From positions 1 to 63,834 of the forward strand of contig NZ_RHHP01000009.1 of the NCBI RefSeq assembly GCF_003710815.1: 63,834 bases of DNA, given 5' to 3'. The notes under the pieces are model-generated. The model was not told the DNA's origin. It ran no database searches and was given only the letters and a program-made list of their open reading frames with translations. This document shows, in pieces, positions 51,773 to 60,450 of the stretch. Each line of letters starts with the position of its first letter. Positions within the stretch are counted from its first letter, which is position 1. Position numbers and translations under genes: made by a program. Origin of the DNA: Brevibacillus centrosporus (GTDB taxonomy: Bacteria; Bacillota; Bacilli; Brevibacillales; Brevibacillaceae).

Positions 51773-54034
51773 ATGTCAGCGGACAAAAATAAAGGTGCCT
51801 GCTGCAACGATCATCATCATTGTAGCGCCGGGAACAGCGCGGCCGGCCATGAACATAAGTCAGACAGCCACAAATCGCACGAGATGAAGCTGCTCCCTGT
51901 CATGGGGGCAGAGGAAGCTGTGGCTGCTGCGGATTTATCACGGGCAGCTGTATACCGTATTGTAGGCATGGATTGCAGTTCATGTGCCAAATCCTTAGAG
52001 AAACATATGAAATCACTCGCAGCGGTTCAGAATGTCGTTGTCAATTTTTCTACCGGCAAGATGCAAATTGTGCAAGAGGGACTATCTGATGAATCGATTG
52101 TAAGCGAGGTGTCCAAGGCGGGATATGCCGCCAGCCCCCTAGCTCGGGGCAAATCGAGTAAGGCAGAAGCGAAGGACAGCATGGGGACGCGGCTTGCGGT
52201 CATTTCTGGCGTGCTGCTTGCACTAGGCTTCCTGGGTTCCTTTACGAGCTTTCCTGAGCTGCTTTTGACTGTTTGTTATGCCTTGTCCATGATCATCGGT
52301 GGCTATCGACCTGCTCGCAGTGCCTTTTACGCGATCAAAAGCGGTTCGCTTGACATGAATGTGCTGATGACGGTAGCAGCGATCGGGGCAGCTCTGATCG
52401 GAGAATGGCTGGAGGGAGCTACGGTCGTCTGGCTTTTCGCCATCGGGAATTGGCTGCAAACGAACTCCATCGAGAAGACGCGTGATTCGATTCGCACCTT
52501 GATGGATCTGACGCCCGCAGAAGCCTGGGTGAAAAAGGGAGAGTCGATGGTCAGGCTGCCTGTGGAGGATGTAGGCGTCGGTGACATCATCGTCGTCAAG
52601 CCAGGTGAGAAAGTGCCATTGGACGGTGAAATTCTCTTCGGTACATCCAGTATCAATCAGGCGCCGATTACGGGGGAGTCTATCCCGGTCGACAAACAAT
52701 CAGGTGACACCGTCTTTGCGGGCAGTGTCAACGAGAGCGGCTCGCTGGAAGTCAAAGTGACGAGGCTGGTTGAAGATACAGCCATTGCAAAAATCATTCA
52801 CTTAGTCGAGGAGGCGCAGGAGAAAAAAGCGCCGACGCAAGCGTTCGTCGATAAATTTGCGGCATGGTACACCCCGATTGTACTGGTGCTGGCACTCTTG
52901 GTGATCGTGTTTCCCCCGTTGCTGGGCTGGGGAACGTGGGGCGAATGGTTCTATAAAGGGTTGGAGCTGTTGGTCGTAGCGTGCCCATGTGCCCTGGTCA
53001 TCTCGACGCCGGTAGCGATCGTGTCTGCCATTGGGAATGCCGCGCGGAACGGAGTCTTGATCAAAGGCGGAGCCTTTTTGGAAAAGGCCGGGGCGATCAA
53101 CGCGATTGCTTTTGACAAGACCGGTACACTGACACAGGGCAAGCCGCAAGTCTCACAAATGCTAGCAGCTCCGGGCAAAGAGGACGAAGTGTTAGCCATC
53201 GCCCGTACGATTGAAGAGCACTCACGCCATCCGATTGCACAGGCGATCTTGACGTATGCAGACGAAAGGAAGATCGCTCCGTTAGCAGGGCAGGACTTCG
53301 GTGTCATCGTGGGAAAAGGGGCGGAAGCGAGGATTGGCGGGGAGTCGTATTACGCAGGAAAACCCGCCTTGTTTGAAGAAATGGGCATCTCGCTGGCAGC
53401 GTGGAGCGAGCAGATCGCGTCCTTGCAAAACGAAGGCAATACCATCGTGATGGTCGGGACCAGCCAGTCAATTCTCGGGCTGATTGCCGTATCGGATACC
53501 ATTCGCGATATCTCCGTAGGGGCGATCAGCAAGCTGAAGGCTGCTGGTATTCAAGAGATAATCATGCTGACTGGGGACAATGCAGGCACGGCGGCAAAGG
53601 TGGCGAGCCAAGCGGGCGTCAGTCGTTACTTTGCGGAGCTCTTGCCGGAGGATAAAGTCGCGGCGATTCAAAAGCTGCAGCAGGAAAGCAAGACAGTCGC
53701 GATGGTGGGAGACGGGATCAACGATGCACCTGCTCTTGCAACCGCCGATCTGGGTATTGCCATGGGCGGAGCGGGTACAGATGCCGCTATGGAAACAGCT
53801 GATGTTGTGCTGATGGCAGATAACCTGGAAAAGCTGCCCCATACGGTGAACATCAGCCGCAAAGCATTGCAGATCATTCAACAAAACATTTGGTTCTCGA
53901 TCGTCATCAAGCTCTTGGCACTCATTTTGATCTTCCCAGGGTGGCTAACCTTGTGGCTGGCAGTGCTGAGTGATACGGGAGCTGCGCTGATCGTCATTTT
54001 GAACAGCATGAGGCTGCTCAGGATGAAATCATAA
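51773..54034 (+). CDS. cadA: Cd2+/Zn2+-exporting P1B-type ATPase
   Basis: A 753-residue heavy-metal ATPase. The N-terminus is Cys/His-rich (GACCNDHHHCSAG, then HEHKSDSHKSHE) before one HMA domain with GMDCSSCAKSLEKHMK. Membrane site ACPCALVISTPVAIVSAIG (CPC about residues 404-406) with the ALVISTPV pattern of Zn/Cd pumps (group IB-2), phosphorylation DKTGTLTQGKPQ (Asp about 448), HP motif SRHPIAQAI, and hinge [10 protein letters not shown] (about 646). Exports Cd2+, Zn2+ or Pb2+. Own CadC-like operator; terminator downstream. Confidence 0.92.
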   Translation: MSADKNKGACCNDHHHCSAGNSAAGHEHKSDSHKSHEMKLLPVMGAEEAVAAADLSRAAVYRIVGMDCSSCAKSLEKHMKSLAAVQNVVVNFSTGKMQIVQEGLSDESIVSEVSKAGYAASPLARGKSSKAEAKDSMGTRLAVISGVLLALGFLGSFTSFPELLLTVCYALSMIIGGYRPARSAFYAIKSGSLDMNVLMTVAAIGAALIGEWLEGATVVWLFAIGNWLQTNSIEKTRDSIRTLMDLTPAEAWVKKGESMVRLPVEDVGVGDIIVVKPGEKVPLDGEILFGTSSINQAPITGESIPVDKQSGDTVFAGSVNESGSLEVKVTRLVEDTAIAKIIHLVEEAQEKKAPTQAFVDKFAAWYTPIVLVLALLVIVFPPLLGWGTWGEWFYKGLELLVVACPCALVISTPVAIVSAIGNAARNGVLIKGGAFLEKAGAINAIAFDKTGTLTQGKPQVSQMLAAPGKEDEVLAIARTIEEHSRHPIAQAILTYADERKIAPLAGQDFGVIVGKGAEARIGGESYYAGKPALFEEMGISLAAWSEQIASLQNEGNTIVMVGTSQSILGLIAVSDTIRDISVGAISKLKAAGIQEIIMLTGDNAGTAAKVASQAGVSRYFAELLPEDKVAAIQKLQQESKTVAMVGDGINDAPALATADLGIAMGGAGTDAAMETADVVLMADNLEKLPHTVNISRKALQIIQQNIWFSIVIKLLALILIFPGWLTLWLAVLSDTGAALIVILNSMRLLRMKS

Positions 54035-54056
54035 AGGAAAAGGAACCAAAGGGAGG

Positions 54057-54090
54057 CCCTTCCGCACAGCAATGAGCGGGAGGGTTTTTT
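54057..54090 (+). terminator. intrinsic terminator of cadA
   Basis: CCCTTCCGC-acagcaatga-GCGGGAGGGTTTTTT. Confidence 0.88.
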
Positions 54091-54159
54091 GTTGGTTTCC
54101 AAGGCTTGGAATTGTTAAAATAGGGAAATAATACGAGCAATAGGAAAAAGGGGAACAAT

Positions 54160-55125
54160 ATGTCCAAAGCGGATAATATGCTATCTATTCTGTGGTTGCT
54201 GCAGACTGGAAAACGTTTGACTGCCAAGCAGTTGGCAGAAGCCTTGGAAATGAATATTCGAACCGTTTACCGCTACATTGACGCTCTGTGTGCGAGCGGT
54301 GTTCCCATCGTCGCGGACTCGGGCCATAACGGCGGATACAGCTTGCTCCAGCCCTTTACGGATGCTCCTCTGCTCTTTGATTTGAATGAACAAAAGTCGC
54401 TGATTCACGCCGCAGTGTTCGCCCAAGAAGCGGGGTATCCGTTTGGGGAAGATTTGGATCGGGCGATCGCCAAGCTGAAAAGGTACACCAATGAAGAACA
54501 GCGAGGTGCCATCGAACGTCACAGCAGAGGCTTCGATGTCATATTACCTCCTGCCAATCCGATGCTGGCGTCGATGCTGCAAGAGCTGGAGATCTCCGTC
54601 GCCAACGAGCACACCCTCATCGTGGATTATCAGAAAAACTTCCAGACCGAATATCAGACAAGGCAGATCGATCCATACGGCCTCGTTCACTGGAAAGCCA
54701 CCTGGTACGTCGTCGCCTTTTGTCATTTGCGAAGGGACATTCGCAGCTTCCGTGTCGATCGGATTGGAAACATGACGCGCACGGATTCGACATTTCAACG
54801 ACCTGCGATGTTCTCCGCTCGGCAATATTTTCTATCTAGCCTTTTATCTGATGCGGATCGACAGGAAAAACCGATTTCCATCAAAGTTATCGGGAGAAAG
54901 CAAGCCCTGAACGATTTGTGCGGGCACTGGTTTCTCGGTAGGACGCTGGTGGAGCGGACGCATGAGGAAGCTTATTTCCAACTGGATGAACAGCTCGTCC
55001 ACACGCATGTCCCTCATATTCTGTTGCCATTCGGGAAAGCGATTCGGGTACTAGAGCCGTCCTTCTTAAAGGACCGTTTGGCTGCCATCGCAGCTGATTT
55101 ATTGCATTACTATCAGTCCACTTAA
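54160..55125 (+). CDS. HTH/WYL-domain regulator
   Basis: A 321-residue YafY-type regulator. HTH: MLSILWLLQTGKRLTAKQLAEALEMNIRTVYRYIDALCASGVP in two blocks (residues 6-48), wing IVADSGHNGGYSLL, and WYL-type domain around residues 150-215 ending WYVVAFCHLRRDIRSFRVDRI. ATG follows AAAAGGGGA. A second such protein at 8815 shares the layout. Target unknown; the DinB gene follows. Confidence 0.87.
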   Translation: MSKADNMLSILWLLQTGKRLTAKQLAEALEMNIRTVYRYIDALCASGVPIVADSGHNGGYSLLQPFTDAPLLFDLNEQKSLIHAAVFAQEAGYPFGEDLDRAIAKLKRYTNEEQRGAIERHSRGFDVILPPANPMLASMLQELEISVANEHTLIVDYQKNFQTEYQTRQIDPYGLVHWKATWYVVAFCHLRRDIRSFRVDRIGNMTRTDSTFQRPAMFSARQYFLSSLLSDADRQEKPISIKVIGRKQALNDLCGHWFLGRTLVERTHEEAYFQLDEQLVHTHVPHILLPFGKAIRVLEPSFLKDRLAAIAADLLHYYQST

Positions 55126-55202
55126 TATTCACTGACTGAAGCTGTCAGGGAAGCCAGTGTATGATCGAGCTATCCCAAAGAGATTGAATGGAGGAAGCTT
55201 GC

Positions 55203-55709
55203 ATGAAACAGGATGCTGTCCGTTTTTATGATTACCATTTGTGGGCGAATGAAAGAGTCTTTCAACGCTTGAGGGAAGTGCCACAAGAGGTCTGTGAACA
55301 GGAAATTCCTAGCGTGTTCCCGACGATCACAAAGACACTGCAGCACATGCTTCGGACGGATCATGTGTGGCTGCTTGCGATGAAAGGGGAAAGCTACGAA
55401 AACGTCGGGAAGATCGTAGGTGCACTGTCACAGCAGCTGGAAGGCAAAGGGCCAGAGGAACTGCGCGAAGGCTTTATTGAGATCGGGGAGAAGTTCAAAG
55501 ACTTTTTCGCGCAAACCGATCTGGATGCAAAAGCTCCTTACACACACCCGGCAATGGGAACCATTCATGTTCCCTACAGTGAGATTGTCCAGCACGTCGT
55601 CAACCACGGAACCTATCATCGGGGGAACATTTCCGCCATGCTCCGCCAGCTGGGTCATGCAGGAGCTTCTCACGACTACATTTACTTCCTATTTGAAAAA
55701 AATCTCTAG
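55203..55709 (+). CDS. DinB-family protein
   Basis: A 168-residue DinB/YfiT-type four-helix bundle of the mycothiol/bacillithiol S-transferase-like superfamily. Metal-site histidines lie in LQHMLRTDHVWL and VNHGTYHRGNISAMLRQLG, the three-His pattern of the family. It may transfer bacillithiol to electrophiles or act as a metal-dependent hydrolase. ATG 55203 is preceded by TGGAGGA; the in-frame ATG at 55188 lies upstream of it. Confidence 0.88.
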   Translation: MKQDAVRFYDYHLWANERVFQRLREVPQEVCEQEIPSVFPTITKTLQHMLRTDHVWLLAMKGESYENVGKIVGALSQQLEGKGPEELREGFIEIGEKFKDFFAQTDLDAKAPYTHPAMGTIHVPYSEIVQHVVNHGTYHRGNISAMLRQLGHAGASHDYIYFLFEKNL

Positions 55710-55721
55710 AGAGACCACGAT

Positions 55722-55754
55722 AAAAGCTCTGCCAGACCACGGCAGAGCTTTTTG
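55722..55754. terminator. bidirectional intrinsic terminator
   Basis: AAAAGCTCTGCC-agaccac-GGCAGAGCTTTTT, between the DinB gene and the convergent lipoprotein gene. Confidence 0.9.
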
Positions 55755-55759
55755 CTGGC

Positions 55760-56376
55760 TTACTTCTTTGCTTGAAACTCGTGATTGACTCGCTCAGGCA
55801 GACTGCCCCAAAACTGGGCGATGTTCGGCTTGGGGTCCCCGATGAGGCAGCTTGCAGGGCCGGGTAGTCGACCTGCCAGTACAACGACATGTCGGAGGTT
55901 GCCATGAGCGTAAGCTTGCCTGCCGTTTGGGTTTGCAGCCACTGCTTGAGCTTGTCGTCGTTTTGGATTTTGCTGAAGTCGTACGGATGGTCGAGTGCGT
56001 ACAGCTTATCCGTCACGCCCGGCTTCTGCAGCAGATTGCGAAAATGATCATTTACAACGGAAACATGGCTCGCGTAAAAAGACTCCAGAGCCAAAAACAT
56101 CTGGTCTGCCGTTTTTGCATCTACCTGCTTCAGATGTTCATCGAGAAAAGCGGTCACGTCACGCGCTTCCTTGGCTTGGCTGACGGTCACCTGCAGCTGC
56201 TGGAGGACTTCGATATCCGCCTTGGAGCCATTCTGATCCGGGCTTACAGGGGTGGCGGTATTGCCTGATGAAGCAGGCGGAGGTTGAACAGTCAGTTGTT
56301 TGTCTTGGCTCCCGCAGCCTGTCAAAAGGGCAAAGGCGGCGAGAAGCGGAATTAGGGTACATTTGCAGCGTTTCAT
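55760..56376 (-). pseudogene. secreted lipoprotein gene with single frameshift
   Basis: From ATG 56376 (behind GGAGTG) the product starts MKRCKCTLIPLLAAFALLTGCGS, a lipoprotein signal with Cys21, a Pro/Ser linker, and a helical domain ending WLQTQTAGKLTLMATSD, MSLYWQVDYPALQA. There the frame drifts into antisense of the DinB gene (stop at 55600). A one-base shift near 55853 restores CLIGDPKPNIAQFWGSLPER then VNHEFQAKK and a stop at 55760, just before the terminator, which is clearly the native C-terminus. The protein would be about 205 residues. Either a real frameshift or a sequencing error. Function unknown. Confidence 0.75.
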
Positions 56377-56558
56377 ATTATCAATCACTCCATTTTTATT
56401 GGGACTTAAGACGAAGTATGGGCGCTTCCGTCTTCGGAGTAGCAGAGGGGCAGCGTGCTGCCGGTCTTGGCGTCAATCACGAAAAGTCCGCTCATGCCTT
56501 GGCCAAGGTTGAAGACGGTGAAGGCAAAAAGAAACAGACAGGCTCTGGTGATTATTTC

Positions 56559-56587
56559 TTGATCCGGGTTTTTATGTATGTTATGCT
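56559..56587 (+). promoter_or_regulatory. promoter of the MFS attenuator transcript
   Basis: TTGATC (56559-56564), 17-nt spacer, TATGCT (56582-56587); start expected near 56594, giving a leader of about 220 nt. Between 56389 and 56558 I see only a minus-strand open stretch of uncertain meaning. Confidence 0.55.
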
Positions 56588-56624
56588 TTGAGCATTCTAA
56601 CACGAAAGGGTGACCATCAAGCCA

Positions 56625-56636
56625 ATGAAGTACTAA
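56625..56636 (+). CDS. three-codon upstream ORF (MKY)
   Basis: ATG AAG TAC TAA, preceded by AAAGGGTGA (56605-56613). It ends just before the first leader hairpin. Three-codon leader ORFs that sense ribosome-targeting antibiotics by stalling are known upstream of resistance genes (the Listeria lmo0919 type); here the role is inferred. Confidence 0.45.
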   Translation: MKY

Positions 56637-56646
56637 TTCCTATTTC

Positions 56647-56812
56647 CAAAAAAAGCATTCGAAATTAAAAACGATGCGTTTTTCTGGATAGGATTAGTAT
56701 GTGCATATTGGCAAATGGATGGTAGCTCCCGTGTGTCGTTGAACGGGTTTCTATGTCTTTTTGTGATGGTATGCGATGCCTCCTGTCCAGAAAAAATGGA
56801 TAAGGAGGTTTT
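56647..56812 (+). promoter_or_regulatory. three-hairpin transcription/translation attenuator
   Basis: Three mutually exclusive pairings can be drawn. Hairpin 1: AAAAAAAGCATTCG with CGATGCGTTTTT (56649-56684). Antiterminator: TTTTTCTGGATAGGA (56679-56693) with TCCTGTCCAGAAAAA (56781-56795), 15 pairs including one G-U. Terminator: CCTCCTGTCC with GGATAAGGAGG then TTTTTT (56779-56814). The terminator's 3' arm is also the ribosome site AAGGAGG of the MFS gene. A middle stem CCCGT...ACGGG (around 56735) separates them. No folding program was run. Confidence 0.65.
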
Positions 56813-56815
56813 TTG

Positions 56816-58039
56816 ATGTCTGGACTCTTTCAAAATCGTTACGTGCGGGCCATCTTGCTTTCAGGCCTGTTCTTGCAAATTGGGATATGGGTACGCAATT
56901 TCGCGATTTTGCTCTACGTCATGGATCATACAGGGGGAGATCCTCTGGCGATTTCCATGATCTCGGTTGCTGAGTATGCGCCGATCTTTCTGTTTTCATT
57001 TCTCGCCGGAACCTTTGTTGACCGTTGGAGACCGAAACGCACCATGGTCTGGTGTGATCTGATCAGTGCGATATCCGTGATCGCGGTGCTCCTGACGTTT
57101 ATCTATGGAACATGGAAAGCTGTCTTCTTCGTGACGTTGATTTCTGCGATTTTGTCACAGTTTTCTCAGCCGGCGGGGATGAAGCTGTTCAAGCTGCATG
57201 TGCCAGCTGAGCAGCTGCAAGCAGGGATGTCGATGTACCAGACGCTGTTTGCGATCTTCATGGTTCTGGGGCCGATCCTCGGCACGTTTGTCTTCCAGTC
57301 CTTTGGGATGGTCATGTCGATGGTCGTTACTTCTTTGGCGTTCATGCTCTCGGCCCTGGTCCTGTTCTTTTTGCCGGCCGACCCAGTAGAAGAGAAAGCG
57401 AAGCAGCCTTCCACCCTGTGGGCTGACATGGCAAGCGGGATGCGCTATGTACGGGAAAATCGCGTGCTGACGCTGATCGGGTTGTGCTTTCTGGCATCTG
57501 GACTCGCGATTGGCCTCGTGCAGCCGCTCAGTATTTTTCTGGTGACGGAACGTTTGGGATTGCCAAAAGAAAGTCTGCAATGGCTCCTCATGCTGCAAGG
57601 GATTGGGATGATTGCAGGGGGAGGCTTGACTATGAGCTTTGCGAAAACAGTCGTCCCGCAAAAGCTGCTCATCATCGGGATGCTGGGAAATGCGATCGCG
57701 CTCGCCGTAGCCGGACTCTCTACTCACCTGTGGCTGACTTTAGCTGCGCAGCTGTTTAGCGGGCTGCTTCTGCCCTGTATTCAGATCGGGATCAACACCC
57801 TGCTCCTGAAGCACACCGAGAGTGCGTTCATCGGGAGGGTAAACGGTATTTTGATTCCGATGTACACCGGCTCGATGGTGGTGACGATGAGTGTGGCAGG
57901 AATGGCAAAAGAACATTTCTCGCTGGTGTCGATCTTTGTACTGGCTTCCTTGCTCTTTATCGTGGGTATGCTGTTTATTATGCCGCTGACGCGAATGCAA
58001 GAAGGAAAGCAGGGAGAAAGAAAGGAACAGATTGGGTAA
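56816..58039 (+). CDS. DHA3-type MFS exporter
   Basis: A 407-residue, 12-helix MFS protein of the DHA3 (MFS_3) group that contains the MefA-type macrolide exporters. Typical are the short N-terminus FQNRYVRAILLSGLFLQIG, EYAPIFLFSFLAGTFVDRWRPKRTM in the helix 2-3 region, and SQFSQPAGMKLFKLHVPAEQLQAGMSMYQTLF. ATG 56816 sits in TGATG and follows AAGGAGG that is part of a terminator stem. An attenuator with a three-codon upstream ORF controls it, suggesting induction by a ribosome-targeting compound. The substrate is unknown. Confidence 0.88.
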   Translation: MSGLFQNRYVRAILLSGLFLQIGIWVRNFAILLYVMDHTGGDPLAISMISVAEYAPIFLFSFLAGTFVDRWRPKRTMVWCDLISAISVIAVLLTFIYGTWKAVFFVTLISAILSQFSQPAGMKLFKLHVPAEQLQAGMSMYQTLFAIFMVLGPILGTFVFQSFGMVMSMVVTSLAFMLSALVLFFLPADPVEEKAKQPSTLWADMASGMRYVRENRVLTLIGLCFLASGLAIGLVQPLSIFLVTERLGLPKESLQWLLMLQGIGMIAGGGLTMSFAKTVVPQKLLIIGMLGNAIALAVAGLSTHLWLTLAAQLFSGLLLPCIQIGINTLLLKHTESAFIGRVNGILIPMYTGSMVVTMSVAGMAKEHFSLVSIFVLASLLFIVGMLFIMPLTRMQEGKQGERKEQIG

Positions 58040-58074
58040 GAGGACAAACCAATCAAACAGGAGGAGTACAAAGG

Positions 58075-58455
58075 ATGGGACACCAGCAAATTACGTCAGA
58101 GGAAGGCCTGGCTCTCGTTGAAAAAGTGCGTAAGCTGGCGATGCGTCTGCCGGAGGTTGCGGAACAGGTTGACGCGTTTGGACACATATCTTTTCGCGTC
58201 AACGACAAGCCGTTTGTGATGATGGGGGAGGGCAGGGAAGATGGCCCTACCCTCTCCATCAAGACGCTTCCCACGACGCAGGAGTATTTGCTTGCGCAGG
58301 AGCATTTTTACAAAACACCTTACATTGGTCAGCATGGCTGGGTCTCGATTGTCGGGGAGAACGTCACCGATTGGAGCGCGGTCGAGAGTTATCTGATTGA
58401 GGGATACCTGCGTTCTGCACCAAAGCGTTTGGCCAAGCTCGTACAAGCTACCTGA
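58075..58455 (+). CDS. MmcQ/YjbR-family protein
   Basis: A 126-residue MmcQ/YjbR (DUF419) double-winged DNA-binding-like fold. Hallmarks include RLPEVAEQVDAFGHISFRVNDKPFVMMG, a strand-turn region ending LLAQEHFYKTPYIGQHGWVSI and a final helix EGYLRSAPKRLAKLV. ATG behind AGGAGGAG. Function unclear; often located beside transporters or repair genes. Confidence 0.87.
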   Translation: MGHQQITSEEGLALVEKVRKLAMRLPEVAEQVDAFGHISFRVNDKPFVMMGEGREDGPTLSIKTLPTTQEYLLAQEHFYKTPYIGQHGWVSIVGENVTDWSAVESYLIEGYLRSAPKRLAKLVQAT

Positions 58456-58541
58456 TGAAAGCAGTCAAAAACCGTTCTTCTCTTTGATGCGCCTGCTATA
58501 ATTCAAGAGAGAGAATTACTGCCTGGAAAGGAGGGGCCGTT

Positions 58542-59909
58542 ATGGAATGGAATCTCCAGCAGATGAGCAAGCTCTTGGAAGTCGTTTTTGAAAATGCGCA
58601 CGAACCTATGATCGTCACAGATAAGGACGGCAAAATCCTCCTCTTGAACAGGAGTTATCGCGAGTTCTTGAATGTACAGGATGTCATCGGCAAGCCGGTT
58701 ACGGATGTCATCGAAAATACGAGGATGCATATTGTCGGCCAAGAGGGTGTGGCTGAGATTGCGGACATCCAGCAGATCAAAGGCCAAAGCATGATCGCCC
58801 ACCGCATCCCGATTATGTATGAGGGAAAGGTGCTTGCTGTCCTCGGTACGGTGCTTTTTCAGGACGTGAAGGAGCTGGCGTCGCTGGCAGCGATGGTCGA
58901 CCAGCTCAAAGACGAGTTGACCTACTATAAAAAAGAGCTGCGCCGAAGAATGGGTGCCACCTACCACGTGGATCAAATCGTCGGTTACAGCCAAAAGATG
59001 CAAGAGCTCAAGCAATTCTCGCAAAAGGTGGCGAAAAGCGATTCGACGGTACTTATTACCGGAGAGAGCGGAACCGGCAAGGAGTTGTTTGCCCATGCGA
59101 TTCACGCGGAGAGCAAACGGAAGATGGGGCCCTTTATTCGGGTAAACTGTGCGGCGATCCCGGATACCCTCCTGGAATCGGAATTGTTCGGTTATGAAGA
59201 AGGGGCATTTACGGGAGCGGTGCGGCGAGGCAAAAAAGGGAAATTCGAGCTGGCCAACCATGGTACGATCCTGCTTGATGAGATTGGCGACATGCCGCTG
59301 CCTTTGCAGGCGAAGCTGCTGCGGGTATTGCAGGAAAAGGAAGTGGAGAAAGTCGGTTCCGTACGAACGACGCCAATCGACGTGCGGGTGATCGCCTCTA
59401 CCAATCAGGACATGCTCGCCAGTATCAAGGAAGGGAAGTTTCGTGCGGATCTCTACTATCGTCTGAATGTCGTGTCCCTGTCCATTCCGCCGTTGCGCGA
59501 GAGGCTGGAGGATTTGCCCGAGCTCGTCTCCAACCTGCTCACTCAGCTGGTAGAGTCTACGGGAGTGACGGTCCGGTCGATCGATGATGATGTTTGGGCT
59601 GTCATGCGAAGCTATTCTTGGCCAGGGAACGTGCGGGAGCTGCGAAACGTGCTGGAGCGCGCTCTTCATTTGATGGAGGATGATGTGCTGAAAAAGGAGC
59701 ACATTTGGCTTCCAGCGCCTTCCGAGGAGCTTTCCAATCCTGCTGTGGTTCGTCCTTTGAAGGAAACGCTGGAGCAGGCGGAGCGGGAAGCTTTGCTGCA
59801 CGCGATGAAGGAAGCGGGAGGAAACAAGCAAGAAGCCGCGAAGCTATTGCGTATCAGCAAGTCGACGTTCTACGAAAAGTGGGAGAAGTACAGATTGGAG
59901 AAGCAATAA
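58542..59909 (+). CDS. sigma-54-dependent transcriptional activator with PAS domain
   Basis: A 455-residue bacterial enhancer-binding protein of the RocR/BkdR type. Residues 10-110 form a PAS sensor (NAHEPMIVTDKDGKILLLN). The AAA+ domain (about 140-370) has Walker A GESGTGKE, the sigma-54-contacting GAFTGA loop in YEEGAFTGAVRRGKKG, Walker B TILLDEIGD, and the C-terminal Fis HTH is NKQEAAKLLRISKSTFYEKW. ATG behind GAAAGGAGGGG. Divergently it controls nothing; downstream lie three UAS palindromes and a -24/-12 promoter for the permease and dehydrogenase, so it should activate 3-hydroxybutyrate use. Confidence 0.93.
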   Translation: MEWNLQQMSKLLEVVFENAHEPMIVTDKDGKILLLNRSYREFLNVQDVIGKPVTDVIENTRMHIVGQEGVAEIADIQQIKGQSMIAHRIPIMYEGKVLAVLGTVLFQDVKELASLAAMVDQLKDELTYYKKELRRRMGATYHVDQIVGYSQKMQELKQFSQKVAKSDSTVLITGESGTGKELFAHAIHAESKRKMGPFIRVNCAAIPDTLLESELFGYEEGAFTGAVRRGKKGKFELANHGTILLDEIGDMPLPLQAKLLRVLQEKEVEKVGSVRTTPIDVRVIASTNQDMLASIKEGKFRADLYYRLNVVSLSIPPLRERLEDLPELVSNLLTQLVESTGVTVRSIDDDVWAVMRSYSWPGNVRELRNVLERALHLMEDDVLKKEHIWLPAPSEELSNPAVVRPLKETLEQAEREALLHAMKEAGGNKQEAAKLLRISKSTFYEKWEKYRLEKQ

Positions 59910-59926
59910 GAGAACGTTCACAGATG

Positions 59927-59967
59927 AACCTGGGAAGTGGCAGACTGCCGCTTGGACAGGTTTTTTT
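59927..59967 (+). terminator. intrinsic terminator
   Basis: ACCTG-gg-AAGTGGCAG-a-CTGCCGCTT-gga-CAGGTTTTTTT after the activator gene. Confidence 0.85.
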
Positions 59968-59974
59968 GTTTGTT

Positions 59975-60065
59975 TTCCGAATTTCCGGAATGGATCAGCC
60001 CCCTTTCCTTAAAGCGCTTTCAAGGAGTTCCGAAATGGCGGAAGTGTTTTTCCAAATTTCCGGAA
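59975..60065. promoter_or_regulatory. three enhancer (UAS) palindromes
   Basis: TTCCGAATTTCCGGAA (59975-59990), TTCCGAAATGGCGGAA (60028-60043) and TTCCAAATTTCCGGAA (60050-60065): three copies of a 16-bp dyad, 53 and 22 bp apart start to start, 90-180 bp upstream of the -24/-12 promoter. They are the probable binding sites of the PAS-type activator. Confidence 0.8.
60009..60022. promoter_or_regulatory. cre-like box between UAS1 and UAS2
   Basis: TTAAAGCGCTTTCA matches 13 of 14 positions of the CcpA consensus TGWAANCGNTNWCA. Located among the enhancers, it would let CcpA interfere with activation. Confidence 0.55.
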
Positions 60066-60151
60066 CATACAGCTGGTCCAGAGCGCTGTGGGATCAAGGC
60101 TTAAAGGCCTGAAGTCTTGATGTGACAGTGTTTTTTGAATTTCATCCAAGG

Positions 60152-60170
60152 TTGGCACGCTCTGTGCAAT
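60152..60170 (+). promoter_or_regulatory. sigma-54 (-24/-12) promoter
   Basis: TTGGCACGCTCTGTGCAAT: GG and GC separated by 10 nt, matching the TGGCAC-N5-TTGC consensus nearly throughout. 280 bp upstream of the permease. The transcript leader (60182-60450) has no convincing gene; a 68-codon frame at 60255 lacks a good site. Confidence 0.88.
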
Positions 60171-60186
60171 ATAGCTAATTGCAAGT

Positions 60187-60200
60187 TGTAAGCGGTTTCT
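60187..60200. promoter_or_regulatory. cre-like box downstream of the sigma-54 start
   Basis: TGTAAGCGGTTTCT matches 13 of 14 positions of the CcpA consensus. Position just after the expected transcription start suits a roadblock. Confidence 0.6.
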
Positions 60201-60450
60201 TTCAGCCGTCAGTGTGCGAGGGAACATTGCTCAAGAGAGGGGGGCAGTGGATCATTGGTTGGTGAATCTGGCGAGCAGGATGATTCGGGGCAAGTTGGTA
60301 AAGGGTATGAAGAGGCGTGCTGCATCGACCCTTTGTTTCAACTCCCGGCCGGTCCATTCTCGGAAATGACAACGGAATGGCTGGGGCTTATCGATATGGA
60401 AACAAAGACGCCTAGACTTAGCAATAAGGCGTACTTGAAAGGAGAATCGT

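Noticed and set aside
56766..56816. 16-codon frame MVCDASCPEKMDKEVF ending in the TGATG of the exporter, and a 10-codon frame MRCLLSRKNG (56771-56803)
   Set aside because: Neither has a ribosome site, and both lie inside the terminator stem. The MKY frame has a better site and position, so it was preferred as the leader ORF.
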